Of a DNA stretch of 64,000 nucleotides, positions 10,911 through 20,203 are shown piece after piece (within the stretch, counting starts at the first letter, position 1; every line of letters starts with the position of its first letter). The stretch lies in NCBI GenBank assembly GCA_017744735.1, contig JAGIAR010000001.1:372001-436000 (forward strand), given 5' to 3'. This DNA is from Novosphingobium sp. (GTDB lineage Bacteria; Pseudomonadota; Alphaproteobacteria; Sphingomonadales; Sphingomonadaceae). The notes beneath the pieces are model-generated. The model was not told where the DNA came from. It searched no databases and was given only the letters and a program-made list of their open reading frames with translations. The position numbers and the translations under genes are program-made.

Positions 10911-11824
10911 GCGTTTTCTCCGGCGAGCGATCCGGCGACCCTGCGCAAAGGGATCACATCCCGCGCACCGACGAACGCCGGCCGCAATTCGCGTGCCGCA
11001 TACGGAGCGAGCGGACGGTTGCACACCGCATTGTAGACCAGGAAAGCGTTCGCGCGCGGAAACGGCGTGATGTTGCCATTCGATCCGTGCATCGTATTGC
11101 AGTCGAACAGTACCACCGTGCCCGGCTTGCCGGTCGGAGAAACGATTCCGTTCTTGTATGCCAGTTCGGCCAGACTGAGATCGTCCGGCACGCCGTATTC
11201 CTGCTTCTTCAGCGATTGGCGGTAATGGTCCTCGGGGGTCTCGCCGACGCAGCTCAGGAACGATCGATGCGAACCGGGGATCAGCATCAGCGGGCCGTTG
11301 TTGGCGGTATTTTCGGCCAGCAGGATCGACATCGAGACCGCCCGCATGCGCGGCATTCCATCCTCGGCGTGCCACGTCTCGAAATCCGAGTGCCAATAAA
11401 ACTCCTTGCCCTTGAAACCCGGTTTGTAGTTGAGGCGCGACTGGTGGATATAGACGTCGTCGTCGAGCAGGTAGGCGGCCATCCCGGCGAGCCGTTCGTC
11501 TGCCGCAAGCCGGGCGATCAGCCTGCTTTGCTCGTGGACCGCGAAGATCGACCGGATCTCGCGCTCGTCGCCCGGCTCGGTGATCACCGTTTCGGGCTGG
11601 AGCGCGGCGGGGTCGGCAAGCAGCCGGCCGAGTTCGGCCTGAAGCGCTTCCAGCTCGGCGGCGTCGAACAAATCCTCAACGACGAGAAACCCGTCCCTTT
11701 CGAACCGGGCGGTCTGTTCCGAGGACAACGGCGCGCCGGGCGCCCACGCATTGTAGGCGACCGGGTCGAGCCGCGGCAGAAATTCCGGTTCTGCCGCGTG
11801 ACGGGTGGGATACATGTCCTGCAT
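10907..11824 (-). CDS. ectD: ectoine hydroxylase
   Basis: PhyH-type dioxygenase: FYWHSDFETWHAEDGMPRMRAVSMSILLAENTANNGPLMLIPGSHRSFLSCVGETPEDHYRQSLKKQEYG. Confidence 0.95.
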   Translation of the reverse strand: MQDMYPTRHAAEPEFLPRLDPVAYNAWAPGAPLSSEQTARFERDGFLVVEDLFDAAELEALQAELGRLLADPAALQPETVITEPGDEREIRSIFAVHEQSRLIARLAADERLAGMAAYLLDDDVYIHQSRLNYKPGFKGKEFYWHSDFETWHAEDGMPRMRAVSMSILLAENTANNGPLMLIPGSHRSFLSCVGETPEDHYRQSLKKQEYGVPDDLSLAELAYKNGIVSPTGKPGTVVLFDCNTMHGSNGNITPFPRANAFLVYNAVCNRPLAPYAARELRPAFVGARDVIPLRRVAGSLAGENA

Positions 11825-11835
11825 GGGCTTCTCCG

Positions 11836-12243
11836 TTATGCCGCGGCCTTCTCCGAAGCGGATGCCGGGGCTGGATAGGCGCCGCTCTCGTCATGCACCT
11901 CGCGGCCGGTGACCGGCGGATTGAACACGCACACGGTGAGGATGTCGGTCTCCGGGCAGACGATGTGCCGGTCGTGCTTGTTCAGGGCATAGAGAACGCC
12001 CGGCTTGAGTGCGTGCGTTTCGTTCGCGTCGAGATCCTCGATCGTGCCGGTCCCCTTGAGCACCATCACCGCTTCGAGGTGGTGCTTGTAGTGCATCCTG
12101 AGCTCGCTGCCGGCGTACATCTTGGTAAGATGGAGCGAGAAGCCCATGTCGTCGTCGGCGAGAAGCAGGCGGGCGCTCTCCCAGCCGTCGGACTTCACAT
12201 TGCTGTCGCCGGCCTGGATTTCCTTGAGTTTGCGAATAATCAT
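11836..12243 (-). CDS. ectC: L-ectoine synthase
   Basis: MIIRKLKEIQ...GWESARLLLADDDMGFSLHLTKMYAGSELRMHYKHHLEAV; operon context. Confidence 0.96.
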   Translation of the reverse strand: MIIRKLKEIQAGDSNVKSDGWESARLLLADDDMGFSLHLTKMYAGSELRMHYKHHLEAVMVLKGTGTIEDLDANETHALKPGVLYALNKHDRHIVCPETDILTVCVFNPPVTGREVHDESGAYPAPASASEKAAA

Positions 12244-12271
12244 ATATTGGTTTCCTTTTTAGGTTTCTGGA

Positions 12272-13573
12272 TCAGGCGGCGACGCCCAGGGTCGGCGAAA
12301 GTTCGGCGGCGAAAGCCCGCTCGAGAATGTCCAGGCCGGCGTTCAGCAGATCGTCCTCGATCGTCAGCGGGGCGAGCACCTTGACGATCTCGCTATGCGC
12401 ACCGCTGGTCTCGATGATCAGGCCCTGCTCGAAGCAATTGGCGGTAATCGCCGCAGCGGTTTCGCCCGAGCCGACGTCGATCCCGCGCATCATGCCGCGG
12501 CCGCGCGTGGCGAGACCGTGCGCCTTCGCCATGCGTGCGAGCCGGGCGGCGAGAATCTCCCCGCGGCGGCGGACGTCTTCCTGGAACGCCGGGCCGGCCC
12601 AGAAGTGCCGCAACGTCGCGGCGGCCGTCACGAACGCGTGGTTGTTGCCGCGGAACGTGCCGTTGTGTTCGCCGGGCGACCACAGATCTAGTTCCGGGCG
12701 CAGCAGGGTCAGCGCGAAGGGCAGCCCCATGCCCGACAGCGACTTGGCGAGCGTGACGATATCGGGCTCGATCCCGGCTTCTTCGAAGCTGAAGAACGTG
12801 CCGGTGCGACCGCAGCCGGCCTGGATATCGTCGACGATCAGCAGCGCGCCGTGCCGCTTGGCGATCGCGGCGATCGCGCGCAGCCACTCGGGCGATGCGA
12901 CATTCAGTCCGCCTTCGCCCTGCACGGTTTCGACGAGGATCGCAGCCGGAGCGTCGAGCCCGCTGGAGGGATCCGAAAGCCGCTGCTCCAGCGCCGCGGC
13001 AGTATCGACGTCGGGCCCGAAATATCCGTCGTAGGGTTCATGCGCCACGTGGTTCAGCGGAACGCCCGCACCGCCGCGCTTGCTCGCATTGCCGGTGCAG
13101 GCGAGCGCCCCGAGAGTCATCCCGTGAAACCCGTTGGTGAAAGCGATCACCAGCTCGCGGCCGGTCACCTTGCGCGCGAGCTTGATCGCCGCCTCGACCG
13201 CGTTTGTCCCGGTGGGCCCGGTAAACATCGCGCGATAATCCAGGCCGCGTGGCCGCAGGATAATCCCTTCGAGCGCGGAGAGAAAATCGGCCTTCGCGTC
13301 GGTATGCATGTCGAGGCCATGCGCCACACCGTCACGCGCGATGTACTCCATCAGCGCCTGCTTGAGCACGGGATGGTTGTGGCCGTAGTTGAGCGAGGAA
13401 CAGCCGGACAGGAAATCGAGGTAACGCCCGCCGTTTTCATCGTAGAACCATTCGCCGCTGGCGCGCACGAACTGCCGCGGCATCGAGACGCAGTAACTGC
13501 GCACTATGGATTCACGTCGTTCGTAAATGTCCGTTTCCGGCGCCGAGGCGCTCGGCTTGGGGGTTGTCGTCAT
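12272..13573 (-). CDS. ectB: diaminobutyrate-2-oxoglutarate transaminase
   Basis: class III aminotransferase; RYLDFLSGCSSLNYGHNHPVLKQALMEYIARDGVAHGLDMHT...LVETVQGEGGLNVAS. Confidence 0.96.
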   Translation of the reverse strand: MTTTPKPSASAPETDIYERRESIVRSYCVSMPRQFVRASGEWFYDENGGRYLDFLSGCSSLNYGHNHPVLKQALMEYIARDGVAHGLDMHTDAKADFLSALEGIILRPRGLDYRAMFTGPTGTNAVEAAIKLARKVTGRELVIAFTNGFHGMTLGALACTGNASKRGGAGVPLNHVAHEPYDGYFGPDVDTAAALEQRLSDPSSGLDAPAAILVETVQGEGGLNVASPEWLRAIAAIAKRHGALLIVDDIQAGCGRTGTFFSFEEAGIEPDIVTLAKSLSGMGLPFALTLLRPELDLWSPGEHNGTFRGNNHAFVTAAATLRHFWAGPAFQEDVRRRGEILAARLARMAKAHGLATRGRGMMRGIDVGSGETAAAITANCFEQGLIIETSGAHSEIVKVLAPLTIEDDLLNAGLDILERAFAAELSPTLGVAA

Positions 13574-13588
13574 GAGTGGAGTCTCCGT

Positions 13589-14152
13589 TCAGTCTGAATG
13601 GGTGTGGAGGGGCGCGATGCGCACCTCCCATTCGGAATCGTGTGCGCCTGCAAAATGCGCCTCGCGGTCGAACCGCAGCGAACGGTCGATGGAAGCGCCG
13701 TGTCGGCGGGCGAAAGTCTCGAACAATCGCCAGGATGCCGCATTGGCGGCGGTGATCGTGGTCGCGAGCGCGTTTGCGCCGGCCGCGGCGGGGCGGACAA
13801 GCAGTTCGTCCAGCATCTTGCCGGCGAGGCCTTCCCCCCGTGCGTCTGCTGCAACCGCAACCTGCCAAACGAACAGGCATTCGGGGTCGGCAGGGCGGCG
13901 ATAGGCGGAAAGCCAGCCGACCACCTCGCCTTCCCGCTCGGCCAGGACACAGGTCCCGGCAAAGTCACTGCACTGCAGCAGATTGCAGTAGGCCGAGTTG
14001 GTGTCGAGCGGCGGCGAACCGGCGATGAGCCGGGAAACGCGAACGCCGTCCTCGGCCGCCGGCACCCGGAACACCGGCTGACGGGGCCCGCCAAAGGCCT
14101 GCGCGACGCGTTTATCGGCTTCCCCTGTCTCGCCCTCAGGCGGAGCATTCAA
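13589..14152 (-). CDS. ectA: L-2,4-diaminobutyrate acetyltransferase
   Basis: GNAT fold: YCNLLQCSDFAGTCVLAEREGEVVGWLSAYRRPADPECLFVWQVAVAADARGEGLAGKMLDELL. Confidence 0.95.
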   Translation of the reverse strand: MNAPPEGETGEADKRVAQAFGGPRQPVFRVPAAEDGVRVSRLIAGSPPLDTNSAYCNLLQCSDFAGTCVLAEREGEVVGWLSAYRRPADPECLFVWQVAVAADARGEGLAGKMLDELLVRPAAAGANALATTITAANAASWRLFETFARRHGASIDRSLRFDREAHFAGAHDSEWEVRIAPLHTHSD

Positions 14153-14290
14153 TTCGATATTTGAAATAACTTTCCTCTCGGCGGCTCATCCCGAAAACGT
14201 TGCGTTGCACAATATAGGTGCTTTTTCAGCATTTTGCAAATCACGCCCTGCCCCAGCGGCGGATGCCCAGCCCGGTCGGGCTTCGAATAT

Positions 14291-14308
14291 GTTTCCATAT
14301 GTGAAATA
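14291..14308. promoter_or_regulatory. candidate EctR operator in the ectA/ectR divergent region
   Basis: near-palindrome GTTTCCATATGTGAAATA between divergent ectA and the MarR gene. Confidence 0.4.
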
Positions 14309-14364
14309 AAATCCAAAAATCAAACGGCTTGGCTCGAAGGCAAGCGCATTGTAGCCATCGGCCG

Positions 14365-14841
14365 ATGGACGACCCGCTCACGATCCCTGCCCTGCGCGCC
14401 CTGCGGCGGATTTTGCGCGCATCGGACCTCAGCAGCCGCCAGCTGGCGACCACCACCGGCCTCACGCCTTCGCAGCTTCTTCTGATGCAGGAGATCGTCG
14501 ATCGGGGCGCGTCCACACCGACCCAGTTGGCCGCAAGCCTGCGTTTCTCGCAGGCGACCGTCACCAACATCTGCGATCGCCTCGAGAAAGCCGGGCTGGT
14601 CGCACGAAACCGCGACGTGGATGACCGCCGCCGCATCCATCTCACCGCCACCGAGGCCGGCAAGGCCGCGGCGGAAGCCGCGCCCAACCTCCTGCAGACG
14701 CGCTTCGTCGAAAACTATGCGGCGTTGCCGCAATGGGAACAGGCGATGATCCTGGCCGGCCTGGAAAAGCTTGCCGAGGTTCTCGGGGTTGCGGCCAGCG
14801 ACGCCGCTCCCCTGCTCGATGCAGGAGCGATCGCGCGCTAG
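14365..14841 (+). CDS. MarR-family regulator, EctR-like
   Basis: wHTH: PTQLAASLRFSQATVTNICDRLEKAGLVARNRDVDDRRRIHLTATEAGKA; divergent from ectABCD. Confidence 0.88.
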   Translation: MDDPLTIPALRALRRILRASDLSSRQLATTTGLTPSQLLLMQEIVDRGASTPTQLAASLRFSQATVTNICDRLEKAGLVARNRDVDDRRRIHLTATEAGKAAAEAAPNLLQTRFVENYAALPQWEQAMILAGLEKLAEVLGVAASDAAPLLDAGAIAR

Positions 14842-15252
14842 CCGCTACTCTTCCTGTTTTTCCGAAGGCAGGAAGGCACCGATTTCCATCGGCGAACAGC
14901 AATGCTCCGAAATGTCGCGGACGATCGCAGGGAACGCTCCGCTTCGAGCGTTTCGCCTTCGATCTTCCGACGGACCTGCTCAAGGCTGGCGGGCGGCCTC
15001 GCCTGCGCGATCTCCGCTTCCGCCCCGTCCCCCAGCCCCATGCGCCGGAAAGCCCGTTCGCCAAGCCGATCTCGCCCGCACCGGCGATCCCCGGATCGTC
15101 CACCGATGCGAAGGTCGTTGGTATTTTGCTGGATTTCCCGGCTGCCCGGATGGCGCGCAGCGCCTGGAATTGCTCGACCGAATAGCCGGTGCGGTTTCGC
15201 AGGGTGAAAAGCGGTGTTCTTCGGATAGGTATCGATTGGAATGCGGCGGTTC

Positions 15253-15876
15253 TTAGCCGTGACCACCCTCCCCCGCGCTATCACCAGCATGCGAAGCGAC
15301 GGTTTCGCGCTGCTCGATACGGTCGAGGATCTTGCGCCAATCGATCCGGGCCAACGCAATGAGCGCGCCGATCATCGCCAGATGCAGGAGTACCGCCGCC
15401 GGGCGCGACAGACTGTCCTCGAATATCTGCCCGACCGAAGATTCCCTGATCCCCCGCGCGCCCGCCGCGTAGATCGTGTAGGAGACGGCTCGCCCGGCAA
15501 AAAACACCAGCGTGAAGGGCAGAATCCGGACGCCGGCAAGCCCCGCCGCTTCGAACAGTTGCGCGGACGGGACGGGCGAAATGGCGAACAGCGAGAGGGC
15601 GTAAACCCCGTTCCTCGGGTTCCGTTCGAACAGCGCGCGCGCAGCTGCGAGATTTTCGCGGATGCTTCCCGAAATGCGCCGGCCCAGCAGCTTGAAACAC
15701 CAGGCCAGCAGGAAGCGTCCCGAAGCCGCAGCGGCCGCACCGACCAGAATGATCGCAGCGATTCGAAGATCGGTATTGAGTCCATACAGGACGATGATCG
15801 ACCAGGTCGGCGGCCCGAACGCAGGCACCAGGTTCACCCCCAGGACTATCAGGAAGAGAACCAAAAGCGTGTCCAC
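15253..15876 (-). CDS. integral membrane protein, function unknown
   Basis: several hydrophobic helices; LFAISPVPSAQLFEAAGLAGVRILPFTLVFFAGRAVSYTIY. Confidence 0.75.
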   Translation of the reverse strand: MDTLLVLFLIVLGVNLVPAFGPPTWSIIVLYGLNTDLRIAAIILVGAAAAASGRFLLAWCFKLLGRRISGSIRENLAAARALFERNPRNGVYALSLFAISPVPSAQLFEAAGLAGVRILPFTLVFFAGRAVSYTIYAAGARGIRESSVGQIFEDSLSRPAAVLLHLAMIGALIALARIDWRKILDRIEQRETVASHAGDSAGEGGHG

Positions 15877-15949
15877 TGGTCAGCAGCCGGGCGCGCCGGG
15901 CGAAATGCGACGGCTTCGTGCGGACTCGCGCAGAACCGCAGGCGTCCGC

Positions 15950-16930
15950 TCAGGGAACAAGGACCATCGCCCCTTCGACGCCCCCCGAGCGGACCCGCGC
16001 GAGCGCGATGTTCGCGTCTTCGAGCGGAAGCTGGGTGACATGCGTGCGCAGCGCGGCCTTCGCTGCCAACTCGAGGAATTCCCGCCCGTCTGCGCGGGTG
16101 AGATTGGCGACCGAGCGGATCGAACGCTCCTCCCACAGGTCGGCATACGGAAAGGCGGGGATATCCGACATGTGAATTCCGGCACAAACCACCCGGCCGC
16201 CCTTGCGAACGGCCTTGAGGGCCGCAGGGACCAGGGCCCCGACCGGCGCGAAGACGATCGCTGCGTCCAGCGGTTCGGGCGGCATTGCGGTGGATGCGCC
16301 GGCCCAGGCGCAACCCAGCCTGCGCGCGAAATCCTGCCCGGCGGCATCGCCTTCGCGGGTGAAGGCGCACACCTTGCGCCCTTCCCAGACGGCAAGCTGT
16401 GCAAGAATATGCGCTGCAGCTCCGAACCCGTAGAGGCCGATCACCCCGGCATCGCCGGCCATGCGGTAGGAACGATAACCGATCAGGCCCGCGCACAGCA
16501 GGGGCGCGGCGTCTGCGTCGTTCATGCGTTGCGGAAGGGAGAAACAGAACGCCGCGTCGGCTATGCAATGACTTGCGAAGCCCCCATCGCGCGTGAAGCC
16601 GGTGAACAGCGGTGAATCGCACAGATTCTCGCGACCCGACAGGCAGTAGCGGCAATTGCCGCAAGTCCTGCCCAGCCACGGCACCCCCACCCTGTCGCCC
16701 CGGGCAAATGCGGTCACTCCAGCGCCTAGCGCGTCGACCCGTCCGACGATCTCGTGGCCCGGGATGATCGGCAGGATGCCATGGATCTCCCCATCGGCGA
16801 CGTGCAGGTCTGTACGGCAGACTCCGCAGGCCGTGACCGCGATGCGAATTTCGCCCTCGCCTGGCTCCGGCAACTCGCGCTGGACCAGACGCAACGGCCG
16901 GCCGGGCTCATCCAGTTCCATCGCACGCAT
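15950..16930 (-). CDS. zinc-dependent alcohol dehydrogenase (AdhP-like MDR)
   Basis: CGVCRTDLHVADGEI...IPGHEIVGRVDALGAGVTAFARGDRVGVPWLGRTCGNCRYCLSGRENLCDSP. Confidence 0.92.
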   Translation of the reverse strand: MRAMELDEPGRPLRLVQRELPEPGEGEIRIAVTACGVCRTDLHVADGEIHGILPIIPGHEIVGRVDALGAGVTAFARGDRVGVPWLGRTCGNCRYCLSGRENLCDSPLFTGFTRDGGFASHCIADAAFCFSLPQRMNDADAAPLLCAGLIGYRSYRMAGDAGVIGLYGFGAAAHILAQLAVWEGRKVCAFTREGDAAGQDFARRLGCAWAGASTAMPPEPLDAAIVFAPVGALVPAALKAVRKGGRVVCAGIHMSDIPAFPYADLWEERSIRSVANLTRADGREFLELAAKAALRTHVTQLPLEDANIALARVRSGGVEGAMVLVP

Positions 16931-17117
16931 TGTCAGTCCCCACCCGGCGGAAGTTCCTCGGGGCCGCGATCCGGTTCGTCGTAATCGGGCTCGGCTGGTT
17001 CGAACTCCGGCGGGCCGGGAACCGAAGGTTCGGCTGGCGGGGGAGCGGTTTCCGGGGGGCTGCCCGGCTCCAGCCTGTCGGGATGCGGCGGCGGAACACT
17101 GGCCATCGGGCAGCCCC

Positions 17118-17486
17118 TCAGGCCGCCAGCCCGAGTGGGTTTCCCCTGCCCGAGAGCTCGACCGCCGCATCGATATCGCTGAGCGGAAACCTTCCGCTGA
17201 CGGCGACTCCTTGCGGGCCGTTGCGGTAGAGGGTGCAGTGCGCCTCGGCGATCACGACGACGGGAGCGGCGTGTTCATCGACGATCTCCCGTACCAGCCG
17301 ATCGCGCGCGTCACCCGGGCCGATTTCGCCCATCACGACGAGATCCGGCGTGCGCATCCGTGCAGCCTCGGCCGCCTGCGGCTCGGTCCAGGCGTGGTCG
17401 AAGGAGGCGAAACCGAGCGGGAGAAGGCGGTCTTCCACCGCGCGGCTGATCAGCATGTTGTATTCGATAATCAGGGCATGGCTCAT
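17118..17486 (-). CDS. receiver-like protein lacking the canonical phosphoacceptor Asp
   Basis: ALIIEYNMLISRAVEDRLLPLGFASFDHAWTEPQAAEAARMRTPDLVVMGEI resembles a REC fold, but the acidic pocket and VVLD Asp are replaced. Confidence 0.65.
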   Translation of the reverse strand: MSHALIIEYNMLISRAVEDRLLPLGFASFDHAWTEPQAAEAARMRTPDLVVMGEIGPGDARDRLVREIVDEHAAPVVVIAEAHCTLYRNGPQGVAVSGRFPLSDIDAAVELSGRGNPLGLAA

Positions 17487-17533
17487 GGGGTCCTCCTTTT
17501 CGACCCTTGTCGGGGCGCGCGACCCGCCCTGCA

Positions 17534-17547
17534 TTACGGAAATACCC
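17534..17547 (+). promoter_or_regulatory. FixJ-like box 1
   Basis: TTACGGAAATACCC upstream of the receiver-like gene. Confidence 0.4.
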
Positions 17548-17590
17548 GGATGCGGCGGTCGCCCTCTGCGATGCAGCGATTGCGCCCCGC

Positions 17591-17604
17591 TTACGGAAGT
17601 CTGC
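17591..17604 (+). promoter_or_regulatory. FixJ-like box 2
   Basis: TTACGGAAGTCTGC upstream of the lipoprotein at 17662. Confidence 0.4.
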
Positions 17605-17661
17605 GTATTCGCCGGAAATTGGCGAGCTGCGACAGACGGTTTTCCGATCCGAGGAGCGTGT

Positions 17662-18234
17662 ATGAACGATCAGAACCTGCTGCGCCGCCTGCTCTCCGCG
17701 ACTTGCCTCGCTGCTGCTCTGGCATTGGCGTCCTGTGCTACACCGACACCTTACCAACCGCTATCGGCGTCCACTCCGCAGCGGTCGGGCGGCTACTCGG
17801 AGCAACAGCTCGAAACCGACAAGTGGCGGGTGACCTTCTCCGGCAACACGCTTACGGCGCGCGACACGGTCGAGCGGTATCTGCTCTATCGCGCGGCAGA
17901 ACTCACACTCGCGCAAGGCAACGACTGGTTCGAGATCGTCAACCGCTACATGGAACATGAAGTGCGCGACGAAGTGAGGCCGAACCCGTTCTACGATCCG
18001 AGCTGGGACTTCGGCGGATGGCGCCCCTACTACCATTACTACGCGCATGCATATGGCTGGCGGGATTGGTATCCCTACAGCGGGGAGCCTGCCTTCGATA
18101 CCCGTCGTGTCGAGCAGTTCGAGGCGCGCGCGGAAATCATCATGCGCAAGGGAACCAAGCCCGCCGGGGACGGAAATCTGTTCGAGGCTCGCGACGTGCT
18201 GGAAAAGCTCGGACCGGGAATTCTCCGCCGGTAG
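17662..18234 (+). CDS. lipoprotein of unknown function (CC0125/CC1285-like)
   Basis: lipobox-like LAAALALASCATPTPYQP; WRVTFSGNTLTARDTVERYLLYRAAELTLAQGNDWFEIV. Confidence 0.8.
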   Translation: MNDQNLLRRLLSATCLAAALALASCATPTPYQPLSASTPQRSGGYSEQQLETDKWRVTFSGNTLTARDTVERYLLYRAAELTLAQGNDWFEIVNRYMEHEVRDEVRPNPFYDPSWDFGGWRPYYHYYAHAYGWRDWYPYSGEPAFDTRRVEQFEARAEIIMRKGTKPAGDGNLFEARDVLEKLGPGILRR

Positions 18235-18243
18235 GCATCCGCA

Positions 18244-18696
18244 TCAATCCACCGCGGGATCGTGATCGGCGATCGTGCAGGCGATGTCGTCCCATTCGCG
18301 CCGGACCACATCCTTGCCGATCTCCGCTACGATAGCGTCACGCGTATTCCGCCCCCAATGACGGCGCAGATAACCGAGCATGCGTGGTGGGGCCAAAACG
18401 ACGATGTCGGCCTTCCCGCTCGTCGCAACGCGCTCAAGCCTGTCGGCGGCCTTGATCGCGAAGCCTTCCTCGGCCCGCTCGTGCCAATCGGTTTCCTCGT
18501 AGGCGCTCCTGCGCTGCCCCCCGCTTGAGAATACGCGTCCAGGCGCATCGCTTCCCATCTCATGAGTCGATGGGTGATCGATCCGATCATGGCTCAGCGT
18601 GTCGAGTATGATGAAGCGCTCATCTCCTTCGTTTCGGAACAGCAGCATCTTGCTGCCATCTACCGCCATGACGAGCGTTCCATGGGCTATCTTCAT
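18244..18696 (-). CDS. host attachment protein family
   Basis: ADRLERVATSGKADIVVLAPPRMLGYLRRHWG; GSDAPGRVFSSGGQRRSAYEETDWHERAEEGFA. Confidence 0.75.
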   Translation of the reverse strand: MKIAHGTLVMAVDGSKMLLFRNEGDERFIILDTLSHDRIDHPSTHEMGSDAPGRVFSSGGQRRSAYEETDWHERAEEGFAIKAADRLERVATSGKADIVVLAPPRMLGYLRRHWGRNTRDAIVAEIGKDVVRREWDDIACTIADHDPAVD

Positions 18697-18867
18697 GTGA
18701 CCGTCTCCCCGGCTTCAGATACAATCGAGGTTCGTGCAAAAGGGCCATTCCGGCGGGTGACACGGAATGGCCCCGGCAGGTGGAAGACGGGTCGGAGCTT
18801 CCGCCTGGTGTCGCCATCCGTCGAGTGCGCGGGGACGGGGCCCCCGACGGCTGACGACGATCTGACA

Positions 18868-19377
18868 TCAGTCCTTCTTGGCGTGCCTGATCTCGATCTT
18901 GCGCCGCGCCGGTACTGCTTTCTTGTCGCGCGGAACGACGATCTTCAACACGCCGTCGGATGCCTTTGCATGAATATCGTCGAGCTGGGCGTCGGCCGGA
19001 AGCGAAATACGGCGTTCGAAGGCCCCGTAGCTGCGTTCCGAGCGCGTGTAATTGCGCTCCTTCTCTTCGCGCTCCTCCGTCTTCTCCCCCTTGATCACCA
19101 GCAGGCCCTTTTCTGCCTCGACCTCGATCTTGTCGGCGGGAATGCCGGGAACCTCCACCGTGACCTTGTAAGCCTTGTCCGTTTCGGTCATCTCGACCGC
19201 CGGAGAAGGCAGTGAGGCTGCGAGCCGGGAACCGAAATCGACGACCGGCCACCGCACCGGAAAATCGTCGAACACGCGATCGACTTCGGTTCGAAGCTGC
19301 GAGAGCGGCTCGAGAAACTGTTCGAAGATGCCGAGTTCCTGCTTGGGCTTTGTGGGAGCCAGTGCCTGGTCTGTCAT
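18868..19377 (-). CDS. Hsp20/alpha-crystallin small heat shock protein
   Basis: VEMTETDKAYKVTVEVPGIPADKIEVEAEKGLLVIKGEKTEEREEKERNYTRSERSYGAFERRISLP. Confidence 0.93.
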   Translation of the reverse strand: MTDQALAPTKPKQELGIFEQFLEPLSQLRTEVDRVFDDFPVRWPVVDFGSRLAASLPSPAVEMTETDKAYKVTVEVPGIPADKIEVEAEKGLLVIKGEKTEEREEKERNYTRSERSYGAFERRISLPADAQLDDIHAKASDGVLKIVVPRDKKAVPARRKIEIRHAKKD

Positions 19378-19440
19378 GGGCTTTCTCCTTCCTGTCTGAT
19401 GTGTAGTTCGCAAATTGGCCGCCGGCGGAGCGCACTTGGA

Positions 19441-19457
19441 TAGGGAAACATCCGTAA
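19441..19457 (-). promoter_or_regulatory. FixJ-like box 3 upstream of hsp20
   Basis: reverse complement TTACGGATGTTTCCCTA. Confidence 0.45.
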
Positions 19458-19466
19458 GCAGCGCGG

Positions 19467-20060
19467 TCAAAACACGCGCTGCGCCAGCATCAGGGTGTGA
19501 TCGTCGGCAAAGGTGTTGACCGTAAAACCCATCTCGCGTTCGAGTTGGAGCGCATCGGCCTGGCTCGCGCTCTGAAGCGATTGCAGGCGCGCGATGCCCA
19601 TCGCCTCGGCGTAGCGCGCCGCGAGACTCAGCAAAGCCCAGCTGATGCCCTTGCCCTTGGCATCCGGCCGGGTCGCCAGCGCGAACTCCGCAGTTTCGAA
19701 TTCGCGATCCGCCACCAGCATGGCCGTTGCGAGAATCTCGCCGGTTTCGATCTCGATCGCGAGGAAATCGATGCTGTGGTCGTCCGTGTCGCGAAGCATT
19801 GCCTCAAGCCGGTCCTCGTCGATCTTGCGCAGACCGGAGAGGAAGCGGAAATAAAGGTCTTCTTCCGTCAGCCGAGCGAAAAACCGCTCCAGAGCGGCGC
19901 GATCGCCCGAGCGAGCCGGCCGGACGAAAATCTTCAGGCCCGAGCTGGTGGTGATCGGACCGCCCCAGCGCTCATTCGCTTCGCGGTTGGAGAAGCGGCG
20001 CAACGGGCGCACGCCCATCGCGGCAAGCGTGGCTGTTGCACGGGGTGCGGACTCGACCAT
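19467..20060 (-). CDS. GNAT-family N-acetyltransferase
   Basis: IFVRPARSGDRAALERFFARLTEEDLYFRFL...FALATRPDAKGKGISWALLSLAARYAEAMG; start may be 20096. Confidence 0.82.
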   Translation of the reverse strand: MVESAPRATATLAAMGVRPLRRFSNREANERWGGPITTSSGLKIFVRPARSGDRAALERFFARLTEEDLYFRFLSGLRKIDEDRLEAMLRDTDDHSIDFLAIEIETGEILATAMLVADREFETAEFALATRPDAKGKGISWALLSLAARYAEAMGIARLQSLQSASQADALQLEREMGFTVNTFADDHTLMLAQRVF

Positions 20061-20114
20061 CGGAATCTCCTGCTTGATGGCCAATTCTGATCCCAAGGCA
20101 CGCTTCTCGACGAT

Positions 20115-20130
20115 CCGTAAACCTCCGTAA
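20115..20130 (-). promoter_or_regulatory. FixJ-like box 4 between GNAT gene and fixL
   Basis: CCGTAAACCTCCGTAA (rc TTACGGAGGTTTACGG). Confidence 0.45.
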
Positions 20131-20203
20131 GTCTTCGCCGCTTCGCCGCCTTTACAAGACCGAGCCTGGTTTCGTATTTCGAGCGAAGGACATTTTAAGC
20201 GGA

